A DNA stretch of 64,000 bases from Chrysogorgia sp. JL179-B06 (lineage: Eukaryota > Cnidaria > Anthozoa > Scleralcyonacea > Chrysogorgiidae), in the NCBI GenBank assembly GCA_035772405.1, contig JAYKKM010000149.1, positions 6,099,278-6,163,277 on the forward strand, given 5' to 3'. This document shows, piece by piece, positions 41,276 through 52,426 of the stretch. A program made the position numbers and the translations under genes. Positions within the stretch are counted from its first letter, which is position 1; each line of letters opens with the position of its first letter. A model generated the notes under the pieces. It ran no database searches. It was not told the origin of the DNA and was given only the letters and a program-made list of their open reading frames with translations.

Positions 41276-42249
41276 CAAAAAAGGTTCAAAATCGTCCGTT
41301 TTTCGGAGTAAAAATTAACCCTGTTTTTTTGAGTAAAACCAACCCATGACTAGCTGCTATGAGATTCCACTTTCTGAAGACCAACCGGTGACCTGTACCT
41401 ACCCGCGCTTGCTTAACTTACTTAACTTAACTTAGTTCTGCGACTAACCCGCTGCGCCACCCCGCCCCTCTTAAATATATAGTAATGTTTATCGTATATA
41501 ATGAATTAGCAAAAGCAATTACGAACTGTGATGGCTATTATTTTCGTTTTCAAATTTTTAACCGGCTAAGTTTTAATATTATATAATATTGTATGTTACT
41601 TGTAATAAATTTTAAACAATCTGATTTCGAAGATTTACAAATTTGTTGAGCATGCAGACTGCAGTTACTACAATTACAAGTTAAGAACAGAACAAAACTT
41701 TTCTCAACTAGACATGAAATATATGTTTAATAACTTGGACAGTACTCCAGTAAAAAAGTACGAATAAAAAAGGCAATAATACGATTTACAAAGAAGGTAA
41801 AAAAGCCAATAAGTACGGCATTCAGACTTAAAAGGGGCGGCTATAGTCGGACAACATGAACGTAAACCTTATGCTAAAAATTATTGTTGACAGGAAGACA
41901 GGTTTCTTCAAAAACCAATTAAATGGGTTCTTGAAGCATAGTCCTTGTCCCTGATCGCCGACAAAGTCTTCGAACCGAAGGACACTTAAAATCCAACTAC
42001 AGTTACAGTAGTCTATAGGTTCCCTGAATATCTTTCCGTCATTACTGCATGCTTTTTTCCTGTCGCTGCATCGCATGTCCGAGTTGATATAAAGTAGGTT
42101 GCTTTTATACATACAAAATAAAGTAAGAAACTATAGCATTTTGACTCGTCTGGGACCATTTTTTTGATGGACTATTTATGATGTCGAAACGAAAATATGT
42201 TATCACCAATTATATAAGCAACTTGCTTGGCCAATGCTTGGTCGTTAAG
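41276..42249. other. No gene seen between ACGTCG arrays; possible SINE trace
   Basis: No recognised coding sequence. On the minus strand at ~41390-41467, GGGGTGGCGCAGCGGGTTAG and what follows look like the 5' half of a tRNA (A box), so a tRNA-derived SINE fragment is possible. I could not find a clear B box. Confidence 0.3.
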
Positions 42250-42645
42250 TGAGGAGAGATTCGACGATACAATATCGACCTCAATTCAACGTCGAAACAA
42301 CGTCTGTTTCTGACGTCGATAACACGTCGAAAAGCAGACGTCGAAACAACTTACGTCGATGTTTGGTCGTGAACCGACGTGATATAACGACTCGATATCG
42401 CCGTCAATTCAACGTCGAAACAAACGTCTGTTTTCCGACGTCGATAACACGTCGAAAATCAGACGTCGAAACAACGTCGATGTTTGGTCGAGAACCGACG
42501 TGAAATTCAACGACTCGATATCGACGTCGATTCAACGTCGAAACAACGTCTGTTTTCGACGTCGATAACACGTCGACAAAGCGACGTTGTATCGACGTCG
42601 ATGTGGTTGATCGACGTCGATACAACGTCGTATCAACGTCAACGA
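42250..42645. repeat. ACGTCG-rich array, right
   Basis: Roughly 125-bp units (AACGTCGAAACAACGTC ... GACGTCGATAACACGTCG ... TGTTTGGTCGAGAACCGACG) repeat about three times, with the same vocabulary as 40985-41275. Confidence 0.8.
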
Positions 42646-42647
42646 AT

Positions 42648-43013
42648 ACATTTTTCATACTGGCATAGATTACATCTTTTGGTTTTGTTGGAATAGGGCT
42701 TGCATTGCTTAATTATTCTCCATTTGATCGAGTATCGGATATGAGATTATTTTAAGTTCCAAATATATTTGCTAAGTTCAGTGGCATGTTTGCGTTTTGG
42801 AATTCTGAAAGAGCTGGTGTGGTTGTGACATCTTGTTTTGAACGCGCCCTCAGTCAGTCCGACGTAAGTTTTCTTCCCCGTTGTCTTCTCTTGTGACTGT
42901 GGCTTGGTATAACGATCCTCGATATCCGATACTCGATCAAATGGAGAATAATTAAGCAATGCAAGCCCTATTCCAACAAAACAAAAAGATGTAATCTATG
43001 CCAGTATGAAAAA
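42648..43013. repeat. Inverted repeat with ~95-bp arms around a GIY-YIG fragment
   Basis: 42648-42745 and 42920-43013 are inverted copies, including GGAATAGGGCTTGCATTGC. They enclose the fragment below. Confidence 0.85.
42747..42935 (-). pseudogene. Penelope-like GIY-YIG endonuclease fragment
   Basis: The frame reads TYVGLTEGAFKTRCHNH (Y-V-G for YIG, then the conserved Arg and Asn-His) and RKHATELSKYIWNLK. This matches the GIY-YIG-type C-termini of Penelope-like and related retroelements. Related fragments lie at 55.7 kb (minus) and 62.7 kb (plus). Confidence 0.6.
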
Positions 43014-43266
43014 TTTATTATAATTTGCCATTCAGCTCTAAGCTCACTGAACACTAGGAACGAAATTATATCGACATGTAGACATAGAAAAAAACACTTG
43101 TTATGCAGCCAATAACCAGCCATATTTCAACATATCTAATCAGCTAGTAATTATTCATAACCCTGTAAACCTAAACCAATATTATTATTATGACGTCACC
43201 CGTATAATGGTGCAAACTAAGAGCTATACAATTTCAAGTTACCAAGGTATCAACATCAGACGCGAT

Positions 43267-43324
43267 AATCGCCTGATGAGTGTGGTAAGTTCCGCTTACC
43301 ATACGAAACACATTTGTCGTGATT
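43267..43324 (+). ncRNA. Hammerhead ribozyme, type I, intact core
   Basis: Stem I is AATCGC/GTGATT (one G-U). The core is CTGATGA. Stem II is 10 bp (GTGTGGTAAG with CTTACCATAC) with loop TTCCG, then GAAAC. Stem III is a nearly self-complementary ACACATTTGT, and the cleavage triplet is GTC at 43116-43118 + 200 (43316-43318). A short self-complementary stem III is what dimer-acting retroelement hammerheads show. Confidence 0.85.
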
Positions 43325-43469
43325 AAAGTTCATATATATATATATCGTTTCAACATGTAGTTTGATCGAGTGAAATGCCAAATATTACCTATAATATACC
43401 CAGAATCTTATCCCGGCATTACCACCACCATATATACAGAACTCGTGACTAGGCTCTCGGCAACACTGA

Positions 43470-43542
43470 GCTTCCGTAGCTCAGTGGTCAGAGCACTGCA
43501 CTAGCATCGCAGGGTCGCGAGTTCAATTCCCAGCCGGAAGGC
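43470..43542 (+). tRNA. tRNA-Ala(AGC)-like SINE head, copy 1
   Basis: It has a D arm (GCTC...GAGC), an anticodon loop CTAGCAT with AGC on a stem with one mismatch, and a T arm with GAGTTCAATTC. The acceptor ends CTTCCG/CGGAAG pair. Probably part of a SINE, not a working tRNA. Confidence 0.6.
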
Positions 43543-43670
43543 CTTAAAGTTGCATTTTTCGCAACTGGTCCAGGTTTGGTCTTAAAATGTATGTATTCCA
43601 ACACTCGAAATTTTCCTTCACCATAAATCGTTTCAACATGTAGTTTGATCGAGTGAAATGCCAAATATTA

Positions 43671-44046
<376 letters not shown>

Positions 44047-44410
44047 CTTTGTTCATGATTTTCATCCTGCTCTGAAGTTCACGTGGGAAATCAGCGAGAC
44101 CTCTGTGTCGTTCCTTGATATTTTAATTTCGATTAATGGTGATTCGCTGAAAACGCGGTCTCGTACAAGCCTACTGACTCCCATAGTTATCTTCTATTTT
44201 CATCCTCTCATCCCAACCACACTAAGCAATCCATCCCTTACTCTCAATTCTTGCGTCTTCGCCGCTTATGTAGCGACGACCAAGATTTTCAAGCCAAATC
44301 AATGGAAATGAGATATTTTTTTGTCCAACGTGGTTACCCTACCAACCTTTTAGACCTCGCCGTTCAGAAAGCTTTTCTCGTCCCCCGTTTAGACGCCTTT
44401 GAACCATGCA
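44047..44410 (+). pseudogene. Penelope-like reverse transcriptase C-terminal fragment
   Basis: Readable pieces: [20 protein letters not shown] then SFLDILISINGDSLKT in one frame, and MRLRRLCSDDQDFQAKSMEM then FFVQRGYPTNLLDLAVQKAF in another. They match the region after the catalytic motifs in Penelope-like element polymerases. At ~44410 it stops at a SINE copy. Its last ~57 bp reappear at 47630-47687, where the rest of the element continues. Confidence 0.75.
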
Positions 44411-44432
44411 CTGGCGAAAAATGCAACTTAGC

Positions 44433-44500
44433 GGCCTTCCGGTAGGAATTGAACCCTGCGATTGCTAGTGCAGTGCTCTGACCACTGAGCTACGGAAGCC
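44433..44500 (-). tRNA. tRNA-Ala-like SINE head, copy 2, shortened
   Basis: The same head on the minus strand, with bases missing around the variable region and T stem. It begins where the Penelope-like fragment (44047-44410) breaks off. Confidence 0.5.
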
Positions 44501-44707
44501 GTTGCCGAGAGTCTAGTCACGAGTTTCTGTATATATGGTGGTAATGCCGGGATAAGATTCTGGGTATATTATATAGGTAATATTTGGCATTTCACTCGAT
44601 CAAACTACATGTTGAAAGGATTTATATGGTGAAGGAAAATTTCGAGTGTTGGAATACATACATTTTAAGACCAAACCGGGACCAGTTGCGAAAAATGCAA
44701 CTTAGCG

Positions 44708-44773
44708 GCCTTCCGGTAGGAATTGAACCTGCGATTGCTAGTGCAGTGCTCTGACCACTGAGCTACGGAAGCC
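44708..44773 (-). tRNA. tRNA-Ala-like SINE head, copy 3, shortened
   Basis: The same shortened version as copy 2, on minus. Together they form a direct repeat of ~275 bp. Confidence 0.5.
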
Positions 44774-44872
44774 GTTGCCGAGAGCCTAGTCACGAGTTCT
44801 GTATATATGGTGGTGGTAATGCCGGGATAAGATTCTGGGTATATTATAGGTGACTATAGGCTCTCGGCAACG

Positions 44873-44944
44873 GCTTCCGTAGCTCAGTGGTCAGAGCACT
44901 GCACTAGCATCGCAGGGTCGCGGGTTCAATTCCAGCCGGAAGGC
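44873..44944 (+). tRNA. tRNA-Ala(AGC)-like SINE head, copy 4
   Basis: Full-length head on plus with GCGGGTTCAATTCCAGC as T arm (one mismatch). Confidence 0.6.
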
Positions 44945-45151
44945 CTTTGAAGTTGCATTTTTCGCTACTGGTCCCGGTTTGGTCTTAAAATGTATGTATT
45001 CTAACACTCGAAATTTTCCTTCACCATAAATCCTTTCAACATGTAGTTTGATCGAGTGAAATGCCAAATTTACCTATAATATACCCAGAATCTTATCCCA
45101 GCATTACCACCACCATATATACAGAAACTCGTGACTAGGCTCTCGGCAACG

Positions 45152-45226
45152 GCTTCCGTAGCTCAGTGGTCAGAGCACTCATGCACTAGCATCGCAGGGT
45201 TGCGGGTTCAACTCCAGCCGGAAGGC
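45152..45226 (+). tRNA. tRNA-Ala-like SINE head, copy 5
   Basis: Full-length head with a two- to three-base insertion before the anticodon stem (CACTCATGCACTAGCAT), so it could not fold as a normal tRNA. Confidence 0.5.
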
Positions 45227-45301
45227 CTTGAAGTTGCATTTTTCGCAATTGCTCCCGGTTTGGTCTTAAAATGTATGTATTCTAACACTCGAAATTTTAA
45301 A

Positions 45302-46040
<739 letters not shown>

Positions 46041-46105
46041 TGTAGGTTTTGGTCTACGAAATGCAAAGAGTGCTCAACAACATATATAGTTAGAGCAAAT
46101 AATAG

Positions 46106-46232
46106 ATTTTCGCTTACCTCAAAACTGGTCTGCTACAACTTGTTTCATCTGTAAAAGAATCTTCAGGCAGGACTGCCTGAAGATTCTTTTACAGATGAAA
46201 CAAGTTGTAGCAGACCAGTTTTGAGGTAAGCG

Positions 46233-46237
<5 letters not shown>
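46106..46237. repeat. Near-perfect ~130-bp hairpin with hammerhead-like core
   Basis: Two inverted copies of the repeat end meet at GGCAG-GA-CTGCC. The right arm reads CTGC-CTGAAGA-TTCTTTTACAGAT-GAAAC-AAGTTGTA-GCAG, which has the order of a hammerhead (see findings). (TA)n follows on the right. Confidence 0.85.

Positions 46238-46316
<79 letters not shown>
46236..46316. repeat. (TA)n microsatellite
   Basis: Pure TA between two copies of the repeat end. Confidence 0.95.
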
Positions 46317-46317
<1 letters not shown>

Positions 46318-46380
46318 GTGTATAGGTTTTGGTCTACGAAATGCAAAGAGTGCTCAACAACATATAGTTAGAGCAAATAA

Positions 46381-46706
<326 letters not shown>

Positions 46707-46788
46707 TAAAATGAAGTGAATAGTTTGCAATCGTCCTAAGAGTGCTCAATACCTTGAGTGGTAGAGCGAATTGTATAACTTATGAACT

Positions 46789-47069
<281 letters not shown>

Positions 47070-47150
47070 TAGTAGAGTGCTGCGTAGACAGTGTTTTGAA
47101 TATATAGCAAAGTGAAAAGGTGGTAAACTGCCAAGAATTTAGTGACGATA

Positions 47151-47185
47151 TACTGACGTTTCGAGCGGAGCCCTTCATCAGAGTA
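47151..47185 (-). ncRNA. Hammerhead-like motif in inverted Penelope-like end
   Basis: The minus-strand copy of the motif at 48661-48695: TACT, CTGATGA, a short stem, GAAAC, GTC, AGTA. Confidence 0.55.
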
Positions 47186-47627
47186 AGACGAGATGAAATG
47201 AAATAAATAGGGCTTATATATATGCCAAAAGGGTGTCACAAATAGAAAGTAGCCAATCAAATGCACGGGAGATAAACAAACTAATAATTAATGAGATGGG
47301 AAACGTTAGATCATTTGCTATTTTTAACAGTCGATCAGCAAGCAGACTGAGGGGGCGGGAGAAATGACAGGTCCAATATTCAAGGGGATTAGGCGATAAT
47401 ATTAGCATAAGAAACAAAAACTTGAAAAGGAATGAAAGTGCATACGCGAATAATAAAAAAATTAATAATAATAAAGGTTCCAAGCAAACTAAAATAACCA
47501 AAAACTTGTAGGAAATTAAATAAAAGAAAAACGTTCGTTAAGACCAAGAGGATGTGTGGTGCCAAGTTTAAAAAATGAGACGCTTCTCTTGCCGCTTGCG
47601 GTTATCGTTGCCACCGGAGATGGGAAG

Positions 47628-48340
47628 GATGGACCTCGCCGTTCAGAAAGCTTTTCTCGTCCCCCGTTTAGACGCCCTTGAACCATCTTTGGAACGAGTT
47701 TCAAACAATAAAATTCCTTTAGTTTCTAACATTTCATCCTTTCAATTTTAAAGTTAAAAATATTATTAATCGGAATTTTCACATTTTACAAAATGATCCT
47801 GAGACGTCAGCCATTTTCACCGACAACCCTTTGGTATCTTTTCGCCGTAATACAAACATTCGTGACTCCTTAGTACATAGTGCCCTTAAACAAAATACCT
47901 CGGCACCAGCGGGAACATTTTCTTGCGGCCGTTCCCGCTGTAACACATGCGCTTTTCTCAATCCCACTACAGTTATTACTGCCCCCAAATTCGACCACAC
48001 AATCCGTCATGCTTTTTCATGCACGTCCACCAACATAATGTATTGCATTTCATGCGATAAATGCCCTAAAATCTACATCGGTGAAACTGGGCGAACGTCT
48101 TTCAGACAGGTTTGCTGAACATCTTCGTTCCGTGAGGATCAATGATGGTGACAAACCTGTAGCCCGCCATTTCAACAGCTCCAACCATTTGGTTTCAGAC
48201 ATGAAAGTCTGTGCCATCCTTCCCATCTCCGGTGGCAACGATAACCGCAAGCGGCAAGAGAAGCGTCTCATTTTTAAACTTGGCACCACACATCCTCTTG
48301 GTCTTAACGAACGTTTTTTCTTTTATTTAATTTCCTACAA
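47628..48340 (+). pseudogene. Penelope-like C-terminus with GIY-YIG endonuclease
   Basis: Pieces: LAVQKAFLVPRLDALEPS (47630-47690), then stops; SFRRNTNIRDSLVHSALKQN and GRSRCNTCAFL (from 47831); IMYCISCDKCPKIYIGETGR (GIY-YIG core, with Y-I-G and the catalytic Arg); then in a shifted frame RFAEHLRSVRINDGDKPVAR and HFNSSNHL to LGTTHPLGLNERF (~48310). This is the cysteine-containing linker plus nuclease that nicks target DNA to prime reverse transcription. Frame shifts at ~47720-47820 and ~48105. Confidence 0.85.
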
Positions 48341-48660
48341 GTTTTTGGTTATTTTAGTTTGCTTGGAACCTTTATTATTATTAATTTTTTATTATTCGCG
48401 TATGCACTTTCATTCCTTTTCAAGTTTTTGTTTCTTATGCTAATATTATCGCCTAATCCCCTTGAATATTGGACCTGTCATTTCTCCCGCCCCCTCAGTC
48501 TGCTTGCTGATCGACTGTTAAAAATAGCAAATGATCTAACGTTTCCCATCTCATTAATTATTAGTTTGTTTATCTCCCGTGCATTTGATTGGCTACTTTC
48601 TATTTGTGACAACCCTTTTGGCATATATATAAGCCCTATTTATTTCATTTCGTCTCGTCT

Positions 48661-48695
48661 TACTCTGATGAAGGGCTCCGCTCGAAACGTCAGTA
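48661..48695 (+). ncRNA. Hammerhead-like motif of the Penelope-like 3' end
   Basis: Stem I is TACT/AGTA. The core CTGATGA is followed by one extra A, then stem II GGGC/GCTC with loop TCC, GAAAC, stem III only ACGT (self-complementary), and GTC cleavage. The minimal ACGT stem III is typical of Penelope-like hammerheads, thought to act as dimers. The extra A is unlike the strict consensus. Confidence 0.6.
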
Positions 48696-48738
48696 TATCG
48701 TCACTAAATTCTTGGCAGTTTACCACCTTTTCACTTTG

Positions 48739-48845
<107 letters not shown>

Positions 48846-48908
48846 GTGTAGGTTTTGGTCTACGAAATGCAAAGAGTGCTCAACAACATATAGTTAGAGC
48901 AAATAATA

Positions 48909-49044
48909 GATTTTCGCTTACCTCAAAACTGGTCTGCTACAACTTGTTTCATCTGTAAAAAGAATCTTCAGGCAGTGACCTGCCTGAAGATTCTTTTTAC
49001 AGATGAAACAAGTTGTAGCAGACCAGTTTTGAGGTAAGCGAAAA

Positions 49045-49048
<4 letters not shown>
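48909..49048. repeat. Hairpin, copy 3
   Basis: A ~140-bp inverted pair as at 46106, with centre GGCAGTGACCTGCC. Confidence 0.9.
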
Positions 49049-49092
<44 letters not shown>

Positions 49093-49220
49093 TATAATAT
49101 ATATATATATTTTTATAATATATATATATATATTTTTATAATATATATATTTTTATAATATATATATTTATAATATATATATTTATAATATATATATTTA
49201 TAATATATATATTTATAATA
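49048..49220. repeat. (TA)n and (TTTATAATATATA)n
   Basis: TA array grading into 13-20-bp units with TTTATAATATATATA, mirrored at ~51624-51800. Confidence 0.9.
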
Positions 49221-50082
49221 TAGCCATCCACCGTATACGAGCTGTTCTGCAATCTGATTGGTTCTCATACTAGCAAGCTATCAGCTCATATATCACTAGT
49301 AATGAAAAATCAAAATGGCGGTGTAATTTTTCTCTACGTACTGCAGTTGAAACTGGCTGTTTCTTTAACGCACAAGAGCGAAAAACCTGAACTGAGAGGA
49401 GTAAGGCTAATGTTCAACAGAAAATACATTAACCAAGTGCAAAATTTACGAAATTATAATGCAAAATCCACTTTACAAAATCGTCTTAAGGCTTTGAAAA
49501 ACCCGACTGAATTGTGAATTGTTTTGTCAAACAAAATAAAAAGGATAAAAGTTAGCTAGCAGCACATATTTATTACAAATATTATGATTATTATTCAGTA
49601 AAGATAATTTTGAAGTAATAAAAGCATTATGAATGAAAACTTTTGTTATTTTTAGGTGATTACACATCGAAAAAACAACAAAGCGAGATTTTCGCTAATG
49701 TTTTTTTAGCTTTCACGTCCACTTAAAAGCCCAAATATTCATAACCCGTGATACAATAACTAAAAATTGACCTACCTTTTGGCTTTTCAAAGGATCTTTT
49801 TTCTTTATTGAGCAATCTCAACGAATTTTTGGCTCTCAGACAAAATTCTGAAGCTGTTTTCAACTCAGCGAGAAACCTTTCATACGTGACAACATTACGC
49901 ATGACGGAAGTAGATCATGGCGGAGTTGATTTCAATTAAATAATTTATTCACCGCGACATATCAATAGTTTTTCCGATTATTATCTTAAAAATGTTTTTG
50001 CTATATTATAAAAACAATTATACCATTCGCTCTCGTCGTTGTATGAACTAATAGCCAACTCAGGCGAAAATCACACGCGAAA

Positions 50083-50141
50083 AATCACCTGATGAGTGTG
50101 GTAAGCTACACCTTGCCATACGAAACAGATCTGTAGTGATT
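50083..50141 (+). ncRNA. Hammerhead ribozyme, type I, intact core
   Basis: Stem I is AATCAC/GTGATT (6 perfect pairs). The core is CTGATGA. Stem II is 10 bp (GTGTGGTAAG/CTTGCCATAC, two G-U pairs) with loop CTACAC, then GAAAC. Stem III ACAGATCTGT is fully self-complementary, and the cleavage site is GTA (50133-50135). It lies in the left arm of the large palindrome. Confidence 0.85.
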
Positions 50142-50377
50142 AAAATTCAAATGAAGTAACTCAAGTTTGTCTTATTGTCTTACTATTCCGCTCTACCTCG
50201 GTAAAGAGCACTCTACTCATATATGTTTTCGAACTTGTTATTTATCTATATATATATATATTATATATATATATATAATAAAAGTAAAAAAGTAAAAAAG
50301 TAGAGTGGTAAAAAAGTAGAGAAAACGTCAGTATCTCGTCACTAAATTTCTTGGCAGTTTACCACCTTTTCACTTTG

Positions 50378-50462
<85 letters not shown>

Positions 50463-50572
50463 ATATATATATATAGCAAAGTGAAAAGGTGGTAAACTGC
50501 CAAGAATTTAGTGACGAGATACTGACGTTTTCTCTACTTTTTTACCACTCTACTTTTTTACTTTTTTACTTT

Positions 50573-50611
<39 letters not shown>

Positions 50612-50714
50612 TAAATAACAAGTTCGAAAACATATATGAGTAGAGTGCTCTTTACCGAGGTAGAGCGGAATAGTAAGACAATAAGACAAACTTGAGTTAC
50701 TTCATTTGAACTTT

Positions 50715-50772
50715 AATCACTACAGATCTGATTCGTATGGCAAGTGTAGCTTACCACACTCATCAGGTGATT
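50715..50772 (-). ncRNA. Hammerhead ribozyme, mirrored copy with GAATC core
   Basis: The right-arm counterpart of 50083-50141. It keeps CTGATGA, stem I and stem II, but GAAAC is GAATC, which breaks the A15.1-U16.1 pair and should lower activity. Confidence 0.75.
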
Positions 50773-51623
50773 TTCGCGTGTGATTTTCGCTGAGTTGGCT
50801 ATTAGTTCATACACGACGAGAGCGAATGGTATAATTGTTTTATAATATAGCAAAACATTTTAAGATAATAATCGGAAAAACTATTGATATGTCGCGGTGA
50901 ATAAATTATTTAATTGAAATCAACTCCGCCATGATCTACTTCGTCATGCGTAATGTTGTCACGTATGAAAGGTTTCTCGCTGAGTTGAAAACAGCTTCAG
51001 AATTTTGTCTGAGAGCCAAAAATTCGTTGAGATTGCTCAATAAAGAAAAAAGATCCTTTGAAAAGCCAAAAGGTAGGTCAATTTTTAGTTATTGTATCAC
51101 GGTTATGAATATTTGGGCTTTTAAGTGGACGTGAAAGCTAAAAAAACATTAGCGAAAATCTCGCTTTGTTGTTTTTCGATGTGTATCACCTAAAAATAAC
51201 AAAAGTTTTCATTCATAATGCTTTATTACTTCAAAAATTATCTTTACTGAATAATAATCATAATATTTGTAATAAATATGTGCTGCTAGCTAACTTTTAT
51301 CCTTTTTATTTTGTTTGACAAAACAATTCACAATTCAGTCGGGTTTTTCAAAGCCTTAAGACGATTTGTAAAGTGGATTTTGCATTATAATTTCGTAAAT
51401 TTTGCACTTGGTTAATGTATTTTCTGTTGAACATTAGCCTTACTCCTCTCAGTTCAGGTTTTTCGCTCTTGTGCGTTAAAGAAACAGCCAGTTTCAACTG
51501 CAGTACTTAGAGAAAATTACACCGCCATTTTGATTTTTCATTACTAGTGATATATGAGCTGATAGCTTGCTAGTATGAGAACCAATCAGATTGCAGAACA
51601 GCTCGTATACGGTGGATGGCTAT

Positions 51624-51744
51624 ATTATAAATATATATATTATAAATAGATATATTATAAATATATATATTATAAATATATATATTATAAAAATATATAT
51701 TATAAAAATATATATATATATATATATATTTTTATATATATATA

Positions 51745-51841
<97 letters not shown>

Positions 51842-51886
51842 TATATATATGTACATATATATACATATATACATATATACATATAT

Positions 51887-51919
<33 letters not shown>

Positions 51920-51940
51920 TGTATGTATATATTTTTTTTT
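51624..51940. repeat. (TA)n with TTATAAATA units, then (ATATACAT)n
   Basis: The mirrored counterpart of 49048-49220, extended by TA and TACATATA variants up to the splice acceptor of the p38 exon. Confidence 0.9.
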
Positions 51941-51948
51941 TTTTTCAG

Positions 51949-52078
51949 TTCAGCGAAAGACAACCATTGTGACCAAATGGTTGCAATTAAGAAGTTTTCT
52001 CGACCATTCCAGTCTTTAATTATTGCCAAACGAACCTACAGAGAGATAAAGCTGCTGCGACACATGAACCATGGAAAT
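51949..52078 (+). CDS. p38 MAP kinase (MAPK14-like) internal exon
   Basis: A 130-bp exon with acceptor T13CAG before and GTATGT after. The frame (starting at the second exon base) reads [20 protein letters not shown] and [20 protein letters not shown], ending HGN. This is the small-lobe segment of p38-type kinases: the ATP-binding Lys in VAIKK, the [12 protein letters not shown] motif, and the helix-C Glu in YREIKLL. p38 transmits stress and immune signals. No other exon of the gene is recognised here, so the neighbouring introns are long and repeat-filled. Intact splice sites argue for a working host gene on the plus strand. Confidence 0.9.
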
Positions 52079-52328
52079 GTATGTTAACTAAGATTTGCTC
52101 CTGTTTTTTACTGTTCTGTTCTTGTTTGTTTTGTGTTTAACATTACAGTTAAAGTTTGAATGGTGCAACCTGTATATATTACATAATCTTTCACATGTGA
52201 TGTGCAACCCAGATACATGTATCAGTGATAATTTTTTATTTTGCCACCAATTTGGGTTTTGGGGGCAATAGATTGGAAAGCTTACGTACACGTAATCAAC
52301 ACCTATTTTCCCCTAATAATATATTTAG

Positions 52329-52426
52329 CAGTTATTCCACGAACTCGAGTCGTATATGAGCTGATAGCCGACGAGGCGCTAGCCGAGTCGGCTATCAGCC
52401 ATATACGAGAGTGAGTGGAATAACTG
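52329..52426. repeat. ~98-bp palindrome (GCTGATAGCCGAC)
   Basis: CAGTTATTCCACGAACTCGAG and ATATGAGCTGATAGCCGAC pair with GTCGGCTATCAGCCATATAC and GAGTGGAATAACTG. A related ATATGAGCTGATAGC motif occurs at ~49285, ~51553 and ~53500. Confidence 0.85.

Larger units (their letters stand above)
49150..51690. repeat. ~2.5-kb palindrome (arms ~1.2 kb, centre ~50421)
   Basis: Each position x in 49150-50380 pairs with about 100843 minus x on the other side, with only scattered single-base differences. Examples: TAGCCATCCACCGTATACG at 49221 against its complement at ~51605, and the Penelope-like tail CAGTTTACCACCTTTTCAC at ~50357 against ~50485. The centre is (TA)n. Open frames 49302-49517 and 50931-51134 lie in the arms and are not recognised. 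Either a true inverted duplication or a fold-back assembly artefact. Confidence 0.9.

Noticed and set aside
46106..46237. Intrinsic (rho-independent) terminators
   Set aside because: The hairpins are far too long, in an animal genome, and carry no suitable T tract role.
49302..51134. Host gene exons in the palindrome arms (71- and 67-aa frames)
   Set aside because: The frames are short, carry no domain I recognise, and I cannot show splice sites that keep a frame.
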